Assembly: GCA_963977125.1 (NCBI GenBank)
Contig: CAXBNJ010000001.1
Span: 186,001-250,000, forward strand
DNA length: 64,000 nucleotides
Direction: 5' to 3'
From: UBA2705 sp963977125
GTDB lineage: Bacteria > Pseudomonadota > Alphaproteobacteria > Micavibrionales > Micavibrionaceae
Below, one piece after another: positions 60,603 to 64,000 of this stretch. The notes below the pieces were generated by a model. The model had not been told where the DNA came from. It made no database searches and saw only the letters and a list, made by a program, of their open reading frames with translations. The translations under genes were made by a program, and so were the position numbers. Numbering within the stretch: position 1 is the first letter of the stretch; each line of letters begins with the position of its first letter.

Positions 60603-62231
60603 ATGAAAAGGCATCGTCTATGGGCGATGGCCCTGTTAGGAGTTATTGCATTAGCAACTCCTGCACAGGCCAAAACCGTCGAATATAATCTGGTTATCGA
60701 ACGCCAGCCTGTAAATATTACAGGAAAAAGTATCGAAAAAATCACCGTTAACGGCGGCATTCCCGCCCCTGTCTTGCGTTTCAAGGATGGGGACGAAGCA
60801 GTTATACACGTCACGAACAAAATGGATCAGGACAGCTCTATTCATTGGCACGGGTTATTGCTGCCCGGTGAAATGGATGGCGTTCCTGGTTTTAACGGCT
60901 TTCCTGGCATTCCTGCCGGGGAAACATTTACCTACCGCTTTCCTCTACGCCAGACAGGCACCTATTGGTATCACGCCCATTCCGGTGGGCAGGAGCAAGA
61001 GGGGCTTTACGGCGCGATGATTGTAGATCCATCCGGTACAGATCCGATCCGCACGGATCGTGACTATGTGATAGTCCTCTCTGACTTCTCCGAGGAGCCA
61101 TGGGATGACATCATAGCCAATCTTAAAAAATCAGCTGACTACTATGCTTATAATCGCGTAACGCTCGTGGACTTCTTTAAGGATGCAGAAGAGCGCGGCC
61201 TTGGCAAAGCCTGGAAAGACGCAAAAGATTGGGGCCAGATGCGCATGATGCGCACCGATCTTGCTGACGTATCAGGCTATACGTTCCTCGTGAATGGCAA
61301 ATCACCGACACAGAACTGGACTGGTCTTTTTAAGTCCGGTGAACGTGTACGCCTGCGCTTTGTAAACGCCTCGGCCATGTCTTTCTTCGATGTGCGGATT
61401 CCTGGGCTAAAAATGAATGTCCTGCAATCGGACGGTCAGAATACGGAACCCCTTAAAGTCGATGAGTTCCGCTTCGCGCCTGCGGAAACCTATGATGTCG
61501 TGGTTACGCCGCAAGACGACAAAGCCTACACCATCGTGGCCGAACCCATCGACCGCACGGGCTTTGCGCTGGGCACGTTAGCCCCGCGCGAAGGCATGAA
61601 AGGCGAAGTGCCTGAACAGCGCGAACGGGCCTTGCTCACGATGGGTGATATGGGCATGCACGATATGGATGGCATGGAAATGACCCCGGAAGACATGATT
61701 AGCGGATGGAAAAAATCCGGAACGCCTCCAGGCCACAAGATGCTGGATTACGCTGATCTGCGTTACGCAGGCATCCAGAAAGACACCCGCGAACCGGAAC
61801 GCACGATTGATGTACGTCTGGGCGGGAATATGGAGCGTTATATCTGGACGATGAACGGCAAGAAGTTCTCGGAACAGACCGAACCTATTCGTCTGAAATA
61901 CGGCGAACGGGCACGATTGACGTTCACAAATGAAACCATGATGGCGCACCCGATGCACCTGCACGGCATGTTTGTACAATTGGAGAATGGTCAGCCCGCA
62001 GAAAAACTGCCTAACAAGCATACGGTTATCGTCGAACCGGGAAAATCATACTCCGTACTTGTAACGGCGGATGAACCGGGCGAATGGGCGTTTCACTGCC
62101 ATCTTCTCTATCACATGATGTCAGGGATGATGACCAAAGTAGTCGTTGCTAAATTTGATGATGCGGACATGCCCTCCAACCCAGCACAACAGCAATCCTC
62201 TACAAAGGGAGGCTCCCATGCAAATCATTAA
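60603..62231 (+). CDS. copA: Copper resistance multicopper oxidase CopA
   Basis: The 542-residue protein has a signal peptide (1-23: LWAMALLGVIALATPAQA). The multicopper oxidase copper-binding motifs are HWHGLLLPG (about 79-87), WYHAHSGGQEQEG (about 122-134), HPMHLHGMF (about 451-459) and HCHLLYHMMSGMM (about 499-511). A Met-rich stretch MGDMGMHDMDGMEM lies near 346-360. CopA oxidises Cu(I) to the less toxic Cu(II) in the periplasm. It overlaps copB by 14 bases. The usual twin-arginine motif is not visible, a mild oddity. Confidence 0.95.
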   Translation: MKRHRLWAMALLGVIALATPAQAKTVEYNLVIERQPVNITGKSIEKITVNGGIPAPVLRFKDGDEAVIHVTNKMDQDSSIHWHGLLLPGEMDGVPGFNGFPGIPAGETFTYRFPLRQTGTYWYHAHSGGQEQEGLYGAMIVDPSGTDPIRTDRDYVIVLSDFSEEPWDDIIANLKKSADYYAYNRVTLVDFFKDAEERGLGKAWKDAKDWGQMRMMRTDLADVSGYTFLVNGKSPTQNWTGLFKSGERVRLRFVNASAMSFFDVRIPGLKMNVLQSDGQNTEPLKVDEFRFAPAETYDVVVTPQDDKAYTIVAEPIDRTGFALGTLAPREGMKGEVPEQRERALLTMGDMGMHDMDGMEMTPEDMISGWKKSGTPPGHKMLDYADLRYAGIQKDTREPERTIDVRLGGNMERYIWTMNGKKFSEQTEPIRLKYGERARLTFTNETMMAHPMHLHGMFVQLENGQPAEKLPNKHTVIVEPGKSYSVLVTADEPGEWAFHCHLLYHMMSGMMTKVVVAKFDDADMPSNPAQQQSSTKGGSHANH

Positions 62232-62946
62232 AACACTCACGTCAGCAACAGTTCTTTTTCTTGGCAATCTTGCTCCGGCATTCGCGCAGGATATGGGGCA
62301 TGACATGGCAAAAGAACATGGCGGCGCAATCCATCACATGTTTCGTGTTGAAACGGATTATGGGTTTGGAAAAGAAAGTGGCGTTGCGTCATGGCATCTG
62401 GATGGCTGGATAGGCACGGATGAAAACAAGCTCTGGCTGAAAAGCGAGGGTGCGCGTTCAGATGGTACCACAGAAGATGCAGAGTTTTGGGCAATGTATA
62501 GCCGCAATATCTCGACATTCTGGGATGCGCAGTTTGGTATCCGTTATGACGCTAAGCCTGACACTACCGGATATGCCGTTATCGGCATTAACGGGCTGGC
62601 ACCTTACTGGTTCGAGACGCAGGCACACCTGTTTATCAGCGAGGAAGGAGATGTCAGTGCAAGATTTCGGCAGGAAAACGATTTTCTGATCACACAAAGA
62701 CTGATCATCGAGCCTTATGCTGAAATTAACCTGTTCGCGCAGGATGTGCCGGATCGCGGTATTGGAGCGGGAATTTCAGACGGCAAGATCGGCCTGCAAA
62801 CCCGCTACGAAATCACCCGAAAATTCGCACCTTATGTGGACGTTCACTATGGCCGAAAATTCGGTGAAACCTCGTCTATCGCAAAACAAAACGGCGAAGA
62901 CAAAGACGCATTTGCGGGCGCAATCGGCCTGCGTCTGATGTTCTAA
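62218..62946 (+). CDS. copB: Copper resistance protein B (outer membrane)
   Basis: The ATG at 62218 has GGAGG just ahead, inside the end of copA. A signal peptide (1-23: ATVLFLGNLAPAFA, then QD) leads to a mature protein with a His- and Met-containing start (MGHDMAKEHGGAIHHM). The rest is beta-strand rich, ending in RLMF, a typical outer-membrane C terminus, as in CopB. It probably binds or sheds copper at the outer membrane. Length (242 residues) is a little short of classical CopB but lacks only its long Met-rich N-terminal repeat. Confidence 0.92.
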   Translation: MQIIKTLTSATVLFLGNLAPAFAQDMGHDMAKEHGGAIHHMFRVETDYGFGKESGVASWHLDGWIGTDENKLWLKSEGARSDGTTEDAEFWAMYSRNISTFWDAQFGIRYDAKPDTTGYAVIGINGLAPYWFETQAHLFISEEGDVSARFRQENDFLITQRLIIEPYAEINLFAQDVPDRGIGAGISDGKIGLQTRYEITRKFAPYVDVHYGRKFGETSSIAKQNGEDKDAFAGAIGLRLMF

Positions 62947-62977
62947 AAATATTCATGATTAACCAAAGGAGAAAACC

Positions 62978-63643
62978 ATGAAAAAATTACTTCTTACCAC
63001 TGCTGCTCTGGCCATGATGGTCAGCCCGGCTTTTGCCAAAGATTTTACGGTTAAACAAGTCAGCGACCCTGCTGGCGATAAACCGTATTATTTCTCACCA
63101 AGCAATCTGACGATTCAGCCTGGAGACACGGTGACGTTTGTCAATGTACAAGACGACATGCATGACGTCATGTTTGTTGAAGTGCCGAAGGGCGTGAACG
63201 AAATGATCATGAGTCCGATGAGCGAAAAGGAAGGCGACAAGTTTTCCTATACGTTCACAGTACCTGGCACTTACAAATTCCACTGCCACCCGCATGAAGC
63301 GCTTGGCATGGAAGGCACACTGATCGTCGGACAAGCTTCGAAGCCGGGTGAAACTGTCAAAATGGATCACCACAATATGGGTAAGAAAACCGATACTGCT
63401 AAAACGGCCCCGGTTAAAGGCATCCCAGCAACGGGGATAGTCAATAGCATTGATGTGGCTGGCGGCACGCTCAATATCACACATGACCCAATCAAGGTGC
63501 TAAACTGGCCAAAAATGAAAATGGTTTTCACGGCAGAAAAAGGTGTCGACCTGTCTGCTATTAAAGCAGGTGACAGTGTTACTTTTACACTGAAAGATGT
63601 GGGTGGTGACGACTATACCGTTTCAAGCATTCAGAAAAAATAA
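62978..63643 (+). CDS. Cupredoxin fused to CusF-type copper-binding domain
   Basis: The 221-residue exported protein has a signal peptide (1-20, ending AFA), then a cupredoxin domain (about 25-115) with ligands in DDMHDVMF (His), and HCHPHEALGM (Cys, His and Met of a type 1 copper site). A Met- and His-rich linker (MDHHNMGKK, about 128-136) joins a C-terminal CusF-like domain (about 148-218) with its His ...W...MxM ligand set (NITHDPIKVLNWPKMKMVF). It is probably a periplasmic copper carrier, loading the oxidase or a CusABC-type exporter. The fusion is less usual than the parts. Confidence 0.88.
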   Translation: MKKLLLTTAALAMMVSPAFAKDFTVKQVSDPAGDKPYYFSPSNLTIQPGDTVTFVNVQDDMHDVMFVEVPKGVNEMIMSPMSEKEGDKFSYTFTVPGTYKFHCHPHEALGMEGTLIVGQASKPGETVKMDHHNMGKKTDTAKTAPVKGIPATGIVNSIDVAGGTLNITHDPIKVLNWPKMKMVFTAEKGVDLSAIKAGDSVTFTLKDVGGDDYTVSSIQKK

Positions 63644-63651
63644 GGCAACCC

Positions 63652-63686
63652 AGCGCCGCGCGTGAAAATCGTGCGGCGCTTTTTTC
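63652..63686 (+). terminator. Intrinsic terminator after the cupredoxin-CusF gene
   Basis: AGCGCCGC (63652-63659) pairs with GCGGCGCT (63673-63680) in a longer GC-rich stem, followed by TTTTTT. Confidence 0.85.
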
Positions 63687-63700
63687 TCTAGGAGATCAAT

Positions 63701-64000
63701 ATGAAACAGTTCATGAAGTTATTGGCAGTGCTGGCCATCATCGTGCTGCCTTTTGGCGCAGCTCATGCTGAAAGCCCCGCGCTCAAGAAAGTCGAACCGC
63801 AATTTGTCTGCATGGTCAACAACGCCGTGTTCGACAAACCGCAAATCCCCGTCGAAGTCAGCGGCAAAACCTATTATGGCTGCTGCTCGATGTGCAAGGA
63901 GCGCCTTGCTAAAGACACCAGTGCCAGAATGGCGACAGACCCTGTCAGCGGAAAAAGCGTAGACAAGGCCAGTGCGGTGATCGGTGAAGACGCGGCTGGT
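63701..64000 (+). CDS. Exported TRASH-type metal-binding protein (3' truncated by window)
   Basis: The ATG at 63701 follows AGGAG. The frame is open to the window end (100 codons). A signal peptide spans about 1-22 (LLAVLAIIVLPFGAAHA), and the mature part has FVCMVNNAVFDKP with YYGCCSMCKERL, the spaced Cys pattern of TRASH/YHS-type metal domains that bind copper or other soft ions. It stands behind its own terminator-separated unit, so it is a separate gene of the metal block. The C end is not in the window. Confidence 0.8.
   Translation, partial: MKQFMKLLAVLAIIVLPFGAAHAESPALKKVEPQFVCMVNNAVFDKPQIPVEVSGKTYYGCCSMCKERLAKDTSARMATDPVSGKSVDKASAVIGEDAAG

Noticed and set aside
1..64000. CRISPR arrays, rRNA, complete tRNA genes
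   Set aside because: No regularly spaced repeats, rRNA-like blocks or full cloverleaf were seen on either strand by eye.

Overview
The window looks like chromosomal DNA of a free-living, AT-leaning alphaproteobacterium. The signs are a DUF3126 gene, an olsB-olsA ornithine-lipid pair, an xseB-ispA-dxs isoprenoid cluster, a GTA-type 3TM holin, and a GAAC-N7-GAAC LexA box of the alphaproteobacterial kind. A Micavibrio- or Rhodospirillales-like host is my inference, not a proven identification. No rRNA, complete tRNA or CRISPR array was seen.

Layout: 1-5.1 kb holds housekeeping genes (nadK, pyrE, an LRR membrane protein, an alpha/beta hydrolase) and an S24-like HTH regulator. From 5.27 to 22.66 kb lies a compact cluster of short-tailed (T7/podovirus-like) phage genes: portal, scaffold, major capsid, tail tubular A and B, a small internal virion protein, tail spike, large terminase, peptidoglycan hydrolase and holin. 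No integrase, replication gene, RNA polymerase, small terminase or att repeat is visible. A PilZ (c-di-GMP-type) gene sits antisense inside it, and three autonomous promoter-ORF-terminator cassettes, two of them paralogous, are inserted in it. A LexA box lies directly behind the promoter of the first gene. This is best read as a domesticated podovirus, possibly a gene transfer agent (GTA) or tail/capsid-based delivery particle under SOS control, and it is the main candidate for an undescribed system here.

From 22.7 to 53.8 kb the window returns to core functions: LOG phosphoribohydrolase, DinG-type helicase, MscS channel, guaB, an isoprenoid operon (xseB, ispA, dxs, coupled HAD phosphatase), histone-deacetylase-like hydrolase, metallophosphatase, receiver protein, olsBA, nhaA, a VIT-type transporter, a small envelope-stress group (DUF1328, entericidin-like) and several unrecognised envelope or cytoplasmic proteins. 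A decayed gene fragment lies at 38.1-38.4 kb.

From about 54 kb the DNA is accessory. It holds a broken 'mobile mystery' A/B (HTH plus Fic) pair, truncated genes, a tRNA-3'-end-like motif, an intact class II Fic protein, a truncated sigma-like gene fused against a Fic/AlbA-type tail, and then a metal-resistance block. That block comprises a His-rich CDF exporter with an overlapping ArsR/CzrA-type repressor and a 24-bp operator over the -10 box, a CopL-like protein, CopA, CopB, a cupredoxin-CusF fusion and a TRASH-type protein cut by the window end. Metal export and periplasmic copper oxidation and binding would act together there.
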